Assembly (NCBI GenBank): GCA_040757715.1
Contig: JBFLWS010000002.1
Coordinates: 1-64,000 of the forward strand
Direction: 5' to 3'
DNA from: CAIMFV01 sp040757715
GTDB taxonomy: Bacteria > Pseudomonadota > Alphaproteobacteria > Caulobacterales > Caulobacteraceae
Length of the DNA: 64,000 nucleotides
Shown here one piece after another: positions 1 to 8,083 of the stretch (position 1 is the first letter of the stretch; each line of letters opens with the position of its first letter). The notes beneath the pieces are model-generated. The model ran no database searches, was not told the DNA's origin, and worked only from the letters and a program-made list of their open reading frames with translations. The position numbers and the translations under genes were made by a program.

Positions 1-127
1 CTTCCGCTCCGCTACAGCCGCTTCCCCGCTGCCGATGCTGTCCAGCCTCAACCATGGGGCTTTTTATTCAACCCAACTGGCCCCTTTTTAAACCGGTGCC
101 TGGCCCGTTTTTATCCCGGTGTTGACA
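1..127 (-). mobile_element. Terminal region of an IS21-like insertion sequence (runs off the left edge)
   Basis: Read on the minus strand, the sequence begins TGTCAACACC at 127 and continues to the window edge. Two near-identical 20-base repeats (CTGGCCC, then C or G, then TTTTTA and CCGG on the plus strand) lie at 77-96 and 100-119, 23 bases apart, matching at about 17 of 20 positions; a looser third copy follows towards position 60. Several short tandem repeats inside a TG...CA end are typical of IS21-family termini. No transposase gene is inside the window, so the family call rests on the end structure only. The element appears to interrupt the small gene at 128-268. Confidence 0.4.
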
Positions 128-268
128 GTCTGCACCTTGTGGCGCCGGCGCGGCGGCCTGCGCCGGTGTGGCCGACTGCGATGTGACGGGGTGATCAATT
201 TGCTGGGCGAGCAGGGCCTGAGGCGCGGTGGCCGCAAAGAGCGGAATGGATAGTAACAAATATTTCAC
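128..268 (-). pseudogene. 5' part of a small secreted-protein gene, cut by the IS-like end
   Basis: A GTG start at 268 opens a frame of about 47 residues with a lysine-hydrophobic-alanine signal peptide (VKYLLLSIPLFAATAPQALL) and then an Ala/Pro/Gln-rich stretch. At 127 the reading frame enters the IS-like terminal repeats and stops at 68, so the last 18 or so codons are probably element sequence. I do not recognise the family. The gene lies downstream of the receptor at 492-2864 on the same strand and could once have been the last gene of that operon. The 223 bases between 269 and 491 show nothing else I can name. An intact short gene read through from 268 to 68 (66 residues) is the alternative. 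Confidence 0.3.
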
Positions 269-491
269 ATAAACTTGTGACGCGCACCTTGGCATTGACC
301 TGGTCCCTCAGAGGCTTGGGCATGCACTTTCCGGCTCCAGGCGCGCGGGCTCTGGACAAAACAGGAGATCCTGGTTTCAGAATTAGGACGATTTTGATTT
401 CACGCTGCCGCAGTTGGCGACGAAGATATTTTCACAGCAAGTATGGACGGCGCCAAATATTTGGGCGGCGTGGTTAATTGCTTATCAAGTG

Positions 492-2864
492 TCAAAATGA
501 CCTGGTGATGGCGAAAGACGCTCCAAATGGGCGTTGGGGCGTATATTGCGGCGTGCGCAGCCGGAACGGATTGCCATAGGCGAAGCGGTTGTCGAGCCGG
601 TTGAGCAGGTTGGAAAGCTCAAGATCAAACCGGGTTCGCCCCCAAACGAGGCCAGCATTGAGCCGGCTGGTCAGCACATGCCCGGTGGAGCGGTTCAACA
701 CCGGATCCAAGCCGAGGTTGGCCGGTCCCAAATAGCGAAGATTCAGCTTCACGTTCGCCACTGCCGGTCCAACTGGAAATTCGCGGCCAAAGCCGGACCG
801 CAAGGTATAGGTAGGAATCGCGGGAAGCTTGAGGTGGTGCGCCAAAATCGTGGGGCTGGCGTTGATGGATTGCGCTTCCTGCACGGTCACCCCGGTGGAG
901 GCGCGCCAGCCATTTGCGAGCGGCAGACTAAGGCTGCCCTCCGCCCCAATGATGCGGGCGTCGCCGGCATTATGGGCGGCGATCAATCCATTGGGCAGGA
1001 CATGGTCCGTCTGGATGTTGCGCCACCAGGTGGCGAACCCGACCACCTCAAGATCGCCGCCGCCGGCGAAACCCTGGCGCCAGCCGGCTTCCAGTGTACG
1101 AACATCGTCGCCGACAAGCTGGCGAACCTTGCCTTTCCAGCTGAAATCCGTAGCGCCCGGCCGAGCCGCCGTACCGAAATGGAGATAGAGCAATTGCTGG
1201 GCGCTGCTCCGCCAGGACAAGGCGACGGCTGGCGTGAATGTCCAACCATTGCTCGCCTGGGTCAAATTCTGTCCAGCGCCGGTGAAATTGCTGCGCTGGG
1301 CGCTGCGATAGGCTCGCCCGCCAATTTCGAGCCCGATGCGCCCGGTCAGAGGCACATCCACCTGTCCGAACAGCCCCGTCTCCCGGATCTTGCGCAAGGA
1401 GCTGTCGATGGTCATGCCGAGTCCGGGATCGAAGGACGATAATGTGCGAACGCCGCGTTCCTGTCCGGCCACGCGCGCGACGCCCATCAGCCAGGTTGCG
1501 CCACTGAACGTGCCGCTGACACGAAGCTCGGCCTCCGAGAAACGATAGTTGCGCTCATCGACGAACAGGCGCGGTTTCGCAACGCCGAAAGCCGCGGCCC
1601 CCGTCGTGGCATCGAAGGTGTCGCTCACTTCGTGCGTGGTATAGCCCCCGAGCAACACCGCCTTCAGCCCGCCGATGTCACCGGCGAGGCGAAGAGAATA
1701 ATGATCGAAGTCGTTGTCGTGGGGCTCCGGAAGTTGCGCAGGCCGCGCAAAACTGCCCACCTGGTAGGTGTACTGACTGTCGGACGTATCGAGGTGCTGG
1801 GTCACGACGCCAAGGTCCGCGCGCCAACTCGCGCCCAGGTCAACGGCGAGCCCAGCGCGGCCGCCATTGACCTTGGTGAAATTACCGTTCTGGCGATCGT
1901 TCGTGTCGATCCAGCCTGGCTCGCGGCTGTCATAGCCGACCAGACGCATTGCGATCCGACCCGGAACAATCGGAATGTTGGCAACTGCCGATCCGCCCTC
2001 CCCCCCGGTCCCGTGCGTGACGATGCTCAGCCCGGCCGACACGCTGCCCATGAAATGCTCGAGATCAGGCTTCGTCGTGACAATGTGGTAAACCCCGCCC
2101 AGCGTGCCGAGGCCATAGAGCGCGCCCTGAGGCCCCTTGAGCAATTCTACGCGTTCGACATCAACCAGCCGCAAATCGGGATCGGGGGCGGAATAGGTCA
2201 GGCGGGTCTCGTCGAGAACGACGGCGACCGGCGACTGGTTTGCATCATTGAACGGGCTGTCGGCTACACCGCGCAGGAAAAGGCGGTTACGGCCGGGTCC
2301 CAGCGCGGTCAGGTTAAGCCCGTCCACCTCGCTCGCGACATAGCTGGTGTCGTGGGCCGGGTTATGGCGGTCGCCGCGCGCCAGCCTCAACACGGAAATC
2401 GCCTGGGCTGCATTGAACTGCGAAGTTTTCTGTTTGGTGGCCGTCACTACGATGACGCTTTCCTCACCCACCTCAATGCGGGGGGCCATAGAGGAGATTG
2501 GGCGCGCGGGCGGCGGTGCTCGCCTCACGATCCGCCAAGCGGTGGCCCCGACCTGCTTCGCTTCACGATCGGTGCCGGCCAGCAAAAGCGTCAGCGCGCG
2601 GCCTGCGCCGTGAAGATGGTGCAAGGCGGGTGTTCGAATGTTCGGGAGGTCGCCGTCGACGCCGACAGAGACGCCAGTCTGTCGGGCCAGCACTTCCAGT
2701 GCGTCCGCCAAGGGAAGCGAGGGAATATCTATCTCGTCATGGCGCGCAGTTTCAGCCTGCGCTGTGGCGTCAACGCCTGGAAGCGGACAAACGATCACCG
2801 CCAGCGCCACGCACAAGCGTGAGGCCCATAAGCTGAGCAAGATCGCGCTTGGTGGCTTCAGCAT
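492..2864 (-). CDS. TonB-dependent receptor with STN signalling domain (FecA-like)
   Basis: This 790-residue outer-membrane receptor starts with a signal peptide (about residues 1-37). An STN (secretin and TonB N-terminus) domain follows at about 45-115, the module that talks to a FecR protein across the periplasm. A TonB-box-like segment EESVIVVTATKQ lies at 134-145, then a plug domain (to about 260) and a 22-strand type barrel ending in phenylalanine (FAITRSF), as expected for Bam assembly. The start overlaps the end of the upstream fecR-like gene by about 95 bases; I keep it because the signal peptide begins there. FecA-like receptors import ferric chelates or other large ligands and switch on their own sigma factor. 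The ligand is unknown; the divergent biosynthetic operon at 4558-10415 is a candidate source. Confidence 0.88.
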   Translation of the reverse strand: MLKPPSAILLSLWASRLCVALAVIVCPLPGVDATAQAETARHDEIDIPSLPLADALEVLARQTGVSVGVDGDLPNIRTPALHHLHGAGRALTLLLAGTDREAKQVGATAWRIVRRAPPPARPISSMAPRIEVGEESVIVVTATKQKTSQFNAAQAISVLRLARGDRHNPAHDTSYVASEVDGLNLTALGPGRNRLFLRGVADSPFNDANQSPVAVVLDETRLTYSAPDPDLRLVDVERVELLKGPQGALYGLGTLGGVYHIVTTKPDLEHFMGSVSAGLSIVTHGTGGEGGSAVANIPIVPGRIAMRLVGYDSREPGWIDTNDRQNGNFTKVNGGRAGLAVDLGASWRADLGVVTQHLDTSDSQYTYQVGSFARPAQLPEPHDNDFDHYSLRLAGDIGGLKAVLLGGYTTHEVSDTFDATTGAAAFGVAKPRLFVDERNYRFSEAELRVSGTFSGATWLMGVARVAGQERGVRTLSSFDPGLGMTIDSSLRKIRETGLFGQVDVPLTGRIGLEIGGRAYRSAQRSNFTGAGQNLTQASNGWTFTPAVALSWRSSAQQLLYLHFGTAARPGATDFSWKGKVRQLVGDDVRTLEAGWRQGFAGGGDLEVVGFATWWRNIQTDHVLPNGLIAAHNAGDARIIGAEGSLSLPLANGWRASTGVTVQEAQSINASPTILAHHLKLPAIPTYTLRSGFGREFPVGPAVANVKLNLRYLGPANLGLDPVLNRSTGHVLTSRLNAGLVWGRTRFDLELSNLLNRLDNRFAYGNPFRLRTPQYTPQRPFGASFAITRSF

Positions 2865-3729
2865 CCTTGACCGTCAGAATTCCCGAAAAGCGCCGATCCC
2901 GCAACTCCGGCGGCACTCCCAGATGAATTCCCGCATAACGGTTAAGGTCCAGTGCGACCAATGACAATGGCGTCCGCTGGTAGCGCAATTCGCCGCTGCG
3001 CCAGCTTCCTGCCGCAGCTGGGTCGACATCCTGCACTTCTGCGCGCCCCGCCGCTGAATCATACAGCAATTCCTTGCCGCGCTGTAGCGTCAGGGGTCTT
3101 TCAAGCGCGGTGGATGCAACGGAAACCTGTCCATCCGTTACGCTTACCCGCGCCAGCGTCCCGTCGACACGCACGTCGAAGCTCGTGCCGATATCGCGGA
3201 TGACCACAGGGCCAGCGGTAATTTCGAGCGCACGCGTGGGGTCATGGCGGATCGCGAACCACGCCCCACCCTCAAGGCGCATCTGCTGCATGCCGGCGCC
3301 CTTGACGATCAAGCGACTATGCGGGGCCAAGGTCGCCTGCGACCCGTCCACGAAAGCGATGGTCTTCGCCCCGGCGTCGCTGGCGTAGACGACCTCGGGC
3401 TCGCGCAGGAGGAGCGGCAAGGCCAATACCGCGACCAGGACAGCCGCAGCAGCAGCGCCGATCCCCCAGACCGCGCGGTTCAGCGGTGGACGTCTGACGA
3501 CCTTTGACTCAGCGGCCGCGAGGGCCTTCCGTACCGCCTCGCGCTGCGCCACTAGCCGGGCGTCGGCGAGTGCGACCTCGGTATAGCGCGCGCGATGTTC
3601 GGGGCTGGCCTCGAGCCAGAGCGTGAATGCATCCCAGTTCATGTCGTCGCTCGCCGCGGAGAGGCGCCAGGCGATGGCTTCCTCCGTGATGGGATCGCGA
3701 TCCGCAATTTCGTCCGCGCGCATGATCAC
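2770..3729 (-). CDS. FecR-family transmembrane anti-sigma regulator
   Basis: A 319-residue protein with the FecR layout. The N-terminal cytoplasmic part (DUF4880, about 13-55) contains the WDAFTLWLEASPEHRARY signature, one transmembrane helix lies at about 86-108, a periplasmic FecR domain at about 110-215, and a C-terminal domain (about 245-310) contacts the receptor STN domain. It overlaps the sigma gene by GTGA (GTG at 3729); an ATG at 3723 is an alternative start two bases after the sigma stop. FecR proteins hold or activate their ECF sigma factor according to the ligand state of the receptor. Order sigma-FecR-receptor on one strand supports a single signalling unit. Confidence 0.9.
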   Translation of the reverse strand: MIMRADEIADRDPITEEAIAWRLSAASDDMNWDAFTLWLEASPEHRARYTEVALADARLVAQREAVRKALAAAESKVVRRPPLNRAVWGIGAAAAAVLVAVLALPLLLREPEVVYASDAGAKTIAFVDGSQATLAPHSRLIVKGAGMQQMRLEGGAWFAIRHDPTRALEITAGPVVIRDIGTSFDVRVDGTLARVSVTDGQVSVASTALERPLTLQRGKELLYDSAAGRAEVQDVDPAAAGSWRSGELRYQRTPLSLVALDLNRYAGIHLGVPPELRDRRFSGILTVKDAEATKRDLAQLMGLTLVRGAGGDRLSASRR

Positions 3730-4355
3730 TGTCCCTGATCCGTTTGATCTCGGTTCTGATCTCTTCTTTCGTTAGACGGCGGCGTTTCGGGGTTACCGCA
3801 CCCCATTTTAACGGGATTATAAAAGAATTGTCGCAGGTGGCGCATGGCCAGCGCCAAATGCTTTTCCACGCCGCTGCGGGAAATGCCCATGGCCCGCGCC
3901 ACATCCGCATGGCTGAGACCTTCCAGGCGATGCAGCGTCAATGCACGCCGTGCGCCCGGTGGAAGCGCCAGAATAGCCTCAGCCAGCGCTTCGGCTTCCT
4001 GACGCCCGGATATCACCGATTCCGCATCCGGGGCGGGATCGGGCTGTTCCTCGGGCAGTCCGTGGCCGCGCCCCTGGCTTTCGAGCCAACTGGCCTGCCT
4101 TGCCTTGGCTTGGCGGCGCGATCGGAACTGATCAATCGCCAGGTTGTTGGCCATGCGGAACAGGTATGCGCGGCCGTTCCCCACCGGACCGGCCGGGCTG
4201 GTCGCCACCTTGATCCAGAGTTCCTGCAGCAGGTCTTCGGCGTCGTGGGGATCTTGGCAAAGGGCTTCAAGAAAGCGCCGCAACTCGGAACGGTGCCGCT
4301 CAAACAGTCCCACAAGACCGTCTCCGGGTTCGGTGGAGGGGGTTGTGGGAGCCAT
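3726..4355 (-). CDS. FecI-type ECF sigma factor
   Basis: A 209-residue sigma-70 family protein. Region 2 spans about residues 15-82 (DAEDLLQELWIKVA and YLFRMANNLAIDQFRSRR are the core and -10 binding parts) and region 4 about 120-176, with a helix-turn-helix at LSHADVARAMGISRSGVEKH. The FecI subgroup is indicated by the following FecR and receptor genes. The charged tail after residue 180 (ERRDQNRDQTDQGQ) is unusual and could be dispensable. It should direct RNA polymerase to the receptor promoter when the receptor is occupied. The start ATG is 202 bases from the divergent start at 4558; I see no Fur box in that gap, so iron control is not shown. Confidence 0.9.
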   Translation of the reverse strand: MAPTTPSTEPGDGLVGLFERHRSELRRFLEALCQDPHDAEDLLQELWIKVATSPAGPVGNGRAYLFRMANNLAIDQFRSRRQAKARQASWLESQGRGHGLPEEQPDPAPDAESVISGRQEAEALAEAILALPPGARRALTLHRLEGLSHADVARAMGISRSGVEKHLALAMRHLRQFFYNPVKMGCGNPETPPSNERRDQNRDQTDQGQ

Positions 4356-4557
4356 TACGGATTCAGTGAATACAATCGATTCGCGCCAGAAGGATCCACC
4401 CTTGTTACTTCATCGAGACTCCCATCGCGAGCGTGAAGGCGAAGGTCCGGCGCGCGAGTGGATTTTTTCCCCTCTCAACTGCGGCGCGGCGAAATCAGTT
4501 CCGTTTCACAATTGAGCGCCAGGCCATCCCGCTCTCGGCAGCTCGAATGCGCTAGGG

Positions 4558-5343
4558 ATGGAAGAGTGCATGCCAAAGCCCCTGAAGGAATGGGTCGAGA
4601 CGGAAGTGCGCTCCGCGAAGCGACAACCGCTTCGTTGGCTTTCTGAACGATATTTCTTCCGCGACCCGGTGCGGGCCGTCTGCGCCGACAGCAGTGTATT
4701 CCTATCGCCGGCGGATGGCGTCGTGCTCTATGCGCGCGAACTGGAGCCGGACGAGCCGCTGCTCGAAATCAAGGGCCGCAATTACACCCTGCGTCAGGCG
4801 CTGCGAGACGACGACTACGCCCAGCGCAGCCTTGTCATCGGCATCTTCATGACCGCCTATGACGTGCACATCAACCGTATCCCCTATTCGGGCACGCTGA
4901 CCTATCGCGAACTGCCGCCCCTGCACACATGCAACCGGCCCATGCTTGACGTCGAGCAAAGCCTGCTGCGCGGTCATGGCTTTCACCCTGATCATGCCGA
5001 TTACCTGTTCCCCAATCAGCGCATGCTGAGCCGGGTGAGCGCCCGCGGGCTGGGGTTGGACTACCACCTGTTGCAGATCGGCGATTACGACGTTTCGACC
5101 ATCGTCACCTTCGATCTCGCGCAAAACCGGCCGGTGTTTCAGGGCCAAAGGTTCTCCCAGATCCGCTTCGGCTCACAGGTCGATCTGATCATTCCGCTGA
5201 CCGAGACCTACCGGTTCGAGCCGCGGGTTCAAACCGGTCAGCACGTCGAGGCGGGCCTGGACGCGCTCGTCCAGATCCACGGTTTCACCAAGGACAGCGC
5301 CACCGCCGCCCCCTCCATCGCCACCAAGTTCATCCGAGACTGA
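4558..5343 (+). CDS. Phosphatidylserine-decarboxylase-like soluble pyruvoyl decarboxylase
   Basis: A 261-residue member of the phosphatidylserine decarboxylase family. It has the entry motif FFRDPVRAV (33-41), the SPADG aspartate (D53), the DVHINR histidine (H104) and a C-terminal G205-S206-Q207 in place of the usual LGST, where the serine would self-cleave to make the pyruvoyl group. No membrane segment or hydrophobic N-terminus is visible, unlike most lipid-synthesis enzymes. As first gene of an operon with amidinotransferase, amidinohydrolase-like and ODC-like genes, it more likely decarboxylates an amino-acid-derived intermediate than phosphatidylserine, in the way PsiD of psilocybin synthesis decarboxylates tryptophan. 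The start is uncertain: ATG 4558 or ATG 4570, the latter preceded closely by GGAAGAG. Confidence 0.8.
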   Translation: MEECMPKPLKEWVETEVRSAKRQPLRWLSERYFFRDPVRAVCADSSVFLSPADGVVLYARELEPDEPLLEIKGRNYTLRQALRDDDYAQRSLVIGIFMTAYDVHINRIPYSGTLTYRELPPLHTCNRPMLDVEQSLLRGHGFHPDHADYLFPNQRMLSRVSARGLGLDYHLLQIGDYDVSTIVTFDLAQNRPVFQGQRFSQIRFGSQVDLIIPLTETYRFEPRVQTGQHVEAGLDALVQIHGFTKDSATAAPSIATKFIRD

Positions 5344-5348
5344 CCGCC

Positions 5349-6332
5349 ATGACGCTGACCACCGAACTGACCGCCACCCGTCCGCATTCTGCGGCAACCG
5401 CCGGCGTCCAACCGAATCCGTTCTCGGCGGCGGGCGTTGATCGTCCCGCCTATCTCATGTGCCCGCCATTTTCCCACGCCGCGCACGAGGCGAACAACGT
5501 ATGGATGACCGAATACAAGGACGGCGCCGGCGAGGTCGACCGACGCCGCAGCCTTGTGCAGTTTCTCGACCTCTACAATTTCCTGTCCGCGGAGGCCTTG
5601 GTCTACCTCCTCCCTGCCCCGGCCACGTCCAGACTTCAGGATCAGGTGTTCACCGCCAATCTCGCCTTCGTGCCCGAGATCGGCGACCGCCAGACGGTCA
5701 TCATGGCCAACTACACGTCGGCCCCACGCAAGGGAGAGGAAGGCTTTGGCCGCGCCTATTTCCGCTTGATGGGCTATCGCGTCGTCGATGCGCCGTTCCG
5801 CTTCGAGGGGGAGGCGGAGATCAAGCACCTCCACGGCAACACCTATATCGGCGGTTACGGAGAGCGCACCGACCGCCGAGTCTATGACTGGATGCGCGAC
5901 GAATTCGGCCTCGACATCATCCCCGTCGAGGAGCGCGATCCGCACTTCTATCACCTCGACTGCTCGGTGTTCCCGATTTCGCGCGAAGAAACGCTGGTCT
6001 GCACCAAGCTGTTCCGGCCTGAAGAAATCAAGGCGCTGGAGAAGGTGACCGGCATCATCGACGCCAGCGAGGACCACACCTTCTACGGCATCTGCAATTC
6101 GTTGCGGCTCAACAACTTGATCGTCAACGCCTCGTGTATTCATGAGTTGAAGCCCGGGCATGAGGATTACCAGCCCGAATTGAACAAGAACCGCTTCCTC
6201 GAGGACATCTGCGCTGCGCGCGGGCTGGAGCCGGTGATGTTTAATCTTTCCGAGTATTTCAAGAGCGGCGCGTTGCTGTCATGCATGGTGATGCACCTCA
6301 ACCGCTTCTCGTTCGATACGCGGATCATCTAG
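5349..6332 (+). CDS. Guanidino-modifying enzyme superfamily protein (DDAH/amidinohydrolase-like)
   Basis: A 327-residue protein with the signatures of the pentein guanidino-modifying fold shared by dimethylarginine hydrolases, arginine deiminases and amidinotransferases. Visible are FTANLAFV (101-108), FEGEAEIKHL (152-161), GGYGERTD (168-175), the catalytic-type histidine in YHLDCSVFPI (H202) and a cysteine in the expected C-terminal place (C312 in GALLSCMVMHLNR). These give the Cys-His-Asp/Glu set needed for attack on a guanidinium carbon. It could hydrolyse a guanidino group to a ureido group, or transfer an amidino group to another amine. It starts five bases after the decarboxylase stop. 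Exact substrate unknown. Confidence 0.75.
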   Translation: MTLTTELTATRPHSAATAGVQPNPFSAAGVDRPAYLMCPPFSHAAHEANNVWMTEYKDGAGEVDRRRSLVQFLDLYNFLSAEALVYLLPAPATSRLQDQVFTANLAFVPEIGDRQTVIMANYTSAPRKGEEGFGRAYFRLMGYRVVDAPFRFEGEAEIKHLHGNTYIGGYGERTDRRVYDWMRDEFGLDIIPVEERDPHFYHLDCSVFPISREETLVCTKLFRPEEIKALEKVTGIIDASEDHTFYGICNSLRLNNLIVNASCIHELKPGHEDYQPELNKNRFLEDICAARGLEPVMFNLSEYFKSGALLSCMVMHLNRFSFDTRII

Positions 6333-6358
6333 GAGCGGCGGCGAGACGGCGCGCGACG

Positions 6359-8083
6359 ATGGCCTTGCGAAAACCTACCGCGGGACTGGCGATCGGCGCC
6401 TATATGCTGGCGCGGCCCTGGCTGCTGGCCGGCGCGGTAGCCGCGACCCTGGCGGGCGGCGTGGCGGAGGTCGCCTTTCCGTGGCTGATGCGCCAGGGCA
6501 TCGATACGGTGGTCGGCGCCTCCCCCGCATGGCCGCTGGCCCAGGTCGGTTGGGCGATGCTGGCGGTGGTGTTGGCCATCGTCGCCTGCCACGGGGCGAC
6601 GCTGGTCTGCGAGACGCGCATGCTGGCCAGCGGCTCGTTCGACCTGCGCCGACGCATCTACGCACGCATTGAAACCTTGCCCTACGACGCTTTGTCGACA
6701 CACAGCAGCGGCGGTCTGGCGTTCCGCGCGACCCACGATGTCGCCTTGCTGGAAGGCCTGATCGGGCAATTGTTCGGCGAAGGGCTGTTTGATCTGCTCG
6801 TCGCCGGCGGGGCCTTCGCCGCCATGGCCGCGACCAACCTGCTCCTGGCCCTGATCGTCGTCGCGGTCATGGCGGTGGCGAGCCTGGTCAGCAACCGCGC
6901 CGGACAGCGTCTGCCGGTCTATCGCCGGGCCGAGCAGATGTTGGGCGCACGCCTCGCAGGCAAGCTGCAGGAGGCCCTAGCGGGCGTAAAGACCGTGCGC
7001 GCGCTCGGAGCGGGGGGCGTGTTCCTCGCCCGCATGGACGCCGACAATCGATTGGTGCGCCGCTTGGGAATGAGCGCCGGACTGGTCAGGGCCTGCATCA
7101 CGCCCTTGTGGAACTTCGCCGAGGCGTTGGGGATCGTGGTGGTCCTCGCCTATGGCGGCGCTCTGGTTCAAGGCCACGTCATCTCGATCGGCGCCTTGGT
7201 GGCGTTCATCGCCTATCAGCAATTGCTCGCCGGTCCGATCAACCGGGCGGGCGAATATGTCTACGTCGCGCAGTCCTGTCGCGGGGTCGCCGGCCGTGTT
7301 GATGATCTTCTGGCGCCCACGGAACCGGCGGCAGTCTCCGCTTCGCCGCAGCGTGCGGAGCAGATCGTCCTGGAAAACGTCCGCCTGACCTATCCTGGCG
7401 CCGAGCGACCACTGCTGGATGGCGTGTCGGTGGCCATTGGCGCCGGTGAACATGTGGCGCTGATCGGGCGCAATGGCGCGGGCAAAAGCAGCCTGTTCGA
7501 CTTGCTGACCGGCCTGCGCCCCCCGAGCGAAGGCGCCATCCAGATCGGCGGCGCCAGCGGGAACAAGCCGCCGCTCGTCGGGATCATGCTCCAGGACACC
7601 TTCCTGTTTCGGGGCGATCTGGCCGACAATCTGCGTCTCGCGCGACCCGGCACCAGCGAAGAGGAATTGGTTGCGGCCCTGGCGGCGGCAGGGGGAGCAG
7701 CGTTCCTGGCGCGGCTGCCGGACGGCCTCCAGTCCGACGTCGGCGAACGCGGGCAACGCCTTTCCGGGGGCGAACGTCAACTGGTCGGGCTGGCGCGACT
7801 GATCCTGCAAGACCCGAGCATCGTCCTGCTCGACGAACCCACCGCCCATCTCGACGGCGCTGCGAGAGCCACAATCGTCGAGGCCATCGCCCGCTTCTGC
7901 AAGGGGCGCACCTTGGTGCTGATTTCGCACGATCCCGACCTGCTGAGCCTGGTGGAGCGGGCGATCGTGCTGGAGGCGGGAGCCATCGTCGACGATGGCG
8001 CCCCCGCCGAGCTCGCCCAGCACTCACAGGTTTTCGCCGAGCTGATGGGACAGCCGACCGTCCTTCAGGAACCCGCGCGGTGA
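6359..8083 (+). CDS. ABC exporter, fused transmembrane and ATPase domains
   Basis: A 574-residue type I exporter half-transporter. About six membrane helices fill residues 1-310. The nucleotide-binding domain follows with Walker A GRNGAGKSS (370-378), signature LSGGERQ (468-474), Walker B IVLLDEP (488-494) and the H-loop LISHD (521-525). I chose ATG 6359 because AGGAG at 6331-6335 and the 26-base gap after the previous stop fit; an open frame runs further upstream but overlaps the previous gene. Such proteins work as dimers and export drugs, lipids, peptides or siderophores. Its place between biosynthetic enzymes suggests it secretes the product of this operon. Confidence 0.88.
   Translation: MALRKPTAGLAIGAYMLARPWLLAGAVAATLAGGVAEVAFPWLMRQGIDTVVGASPAWPLAQVGWAMLAVVLAIVACHGATLVCETRMLASGSFDLRRRIYARIETLPYDALSTHSSGGLAFRATHDVALLEGLIGQLFGEGLFDLLVAGGAFAAMAATNLLLALIVVAVMAVASLVSNRAGQRLPVYRRAEQMLGARLAGKLQEALAGVKTVRALGAGGVFLARMDADNRLVRRLGMSAGLVRACITPLWNFAEALGIVVVLAYGGALVQGHVISIGALVAFIAYQQLLAGPINRAGEYVYVAQSCRGVAGRVDDLLAPTEPAAVSASPQRAEQIVLENVRLTYPGAERPLLDGVSVAIGAGEHVALIGRNGAGKSSLFDLLTGLRPPSEGAIQIGGASGNKPPLVGIMLQDTFLFRGDLADNLRLARPGTSEEELVAALAAAGGAAFLARLPDGLQSDVGERGQRLSGGERQLVGLARLILQDPSIVLLDEPTAHLDGAARATIVEAIARFCKGRTLVLISHDPDLLSLVERAIVLEAGAIVDDGAPAELAQHSQVFAELMGQPTVLQEPAR

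Noticed and set aside
4356..4557. Guanidine riboswitch or Fur box upstream of the guanidino operon
   Set aside because: I looked for the conserved ykkC-type and Fur-box sequences and found no match in these 202 bases.
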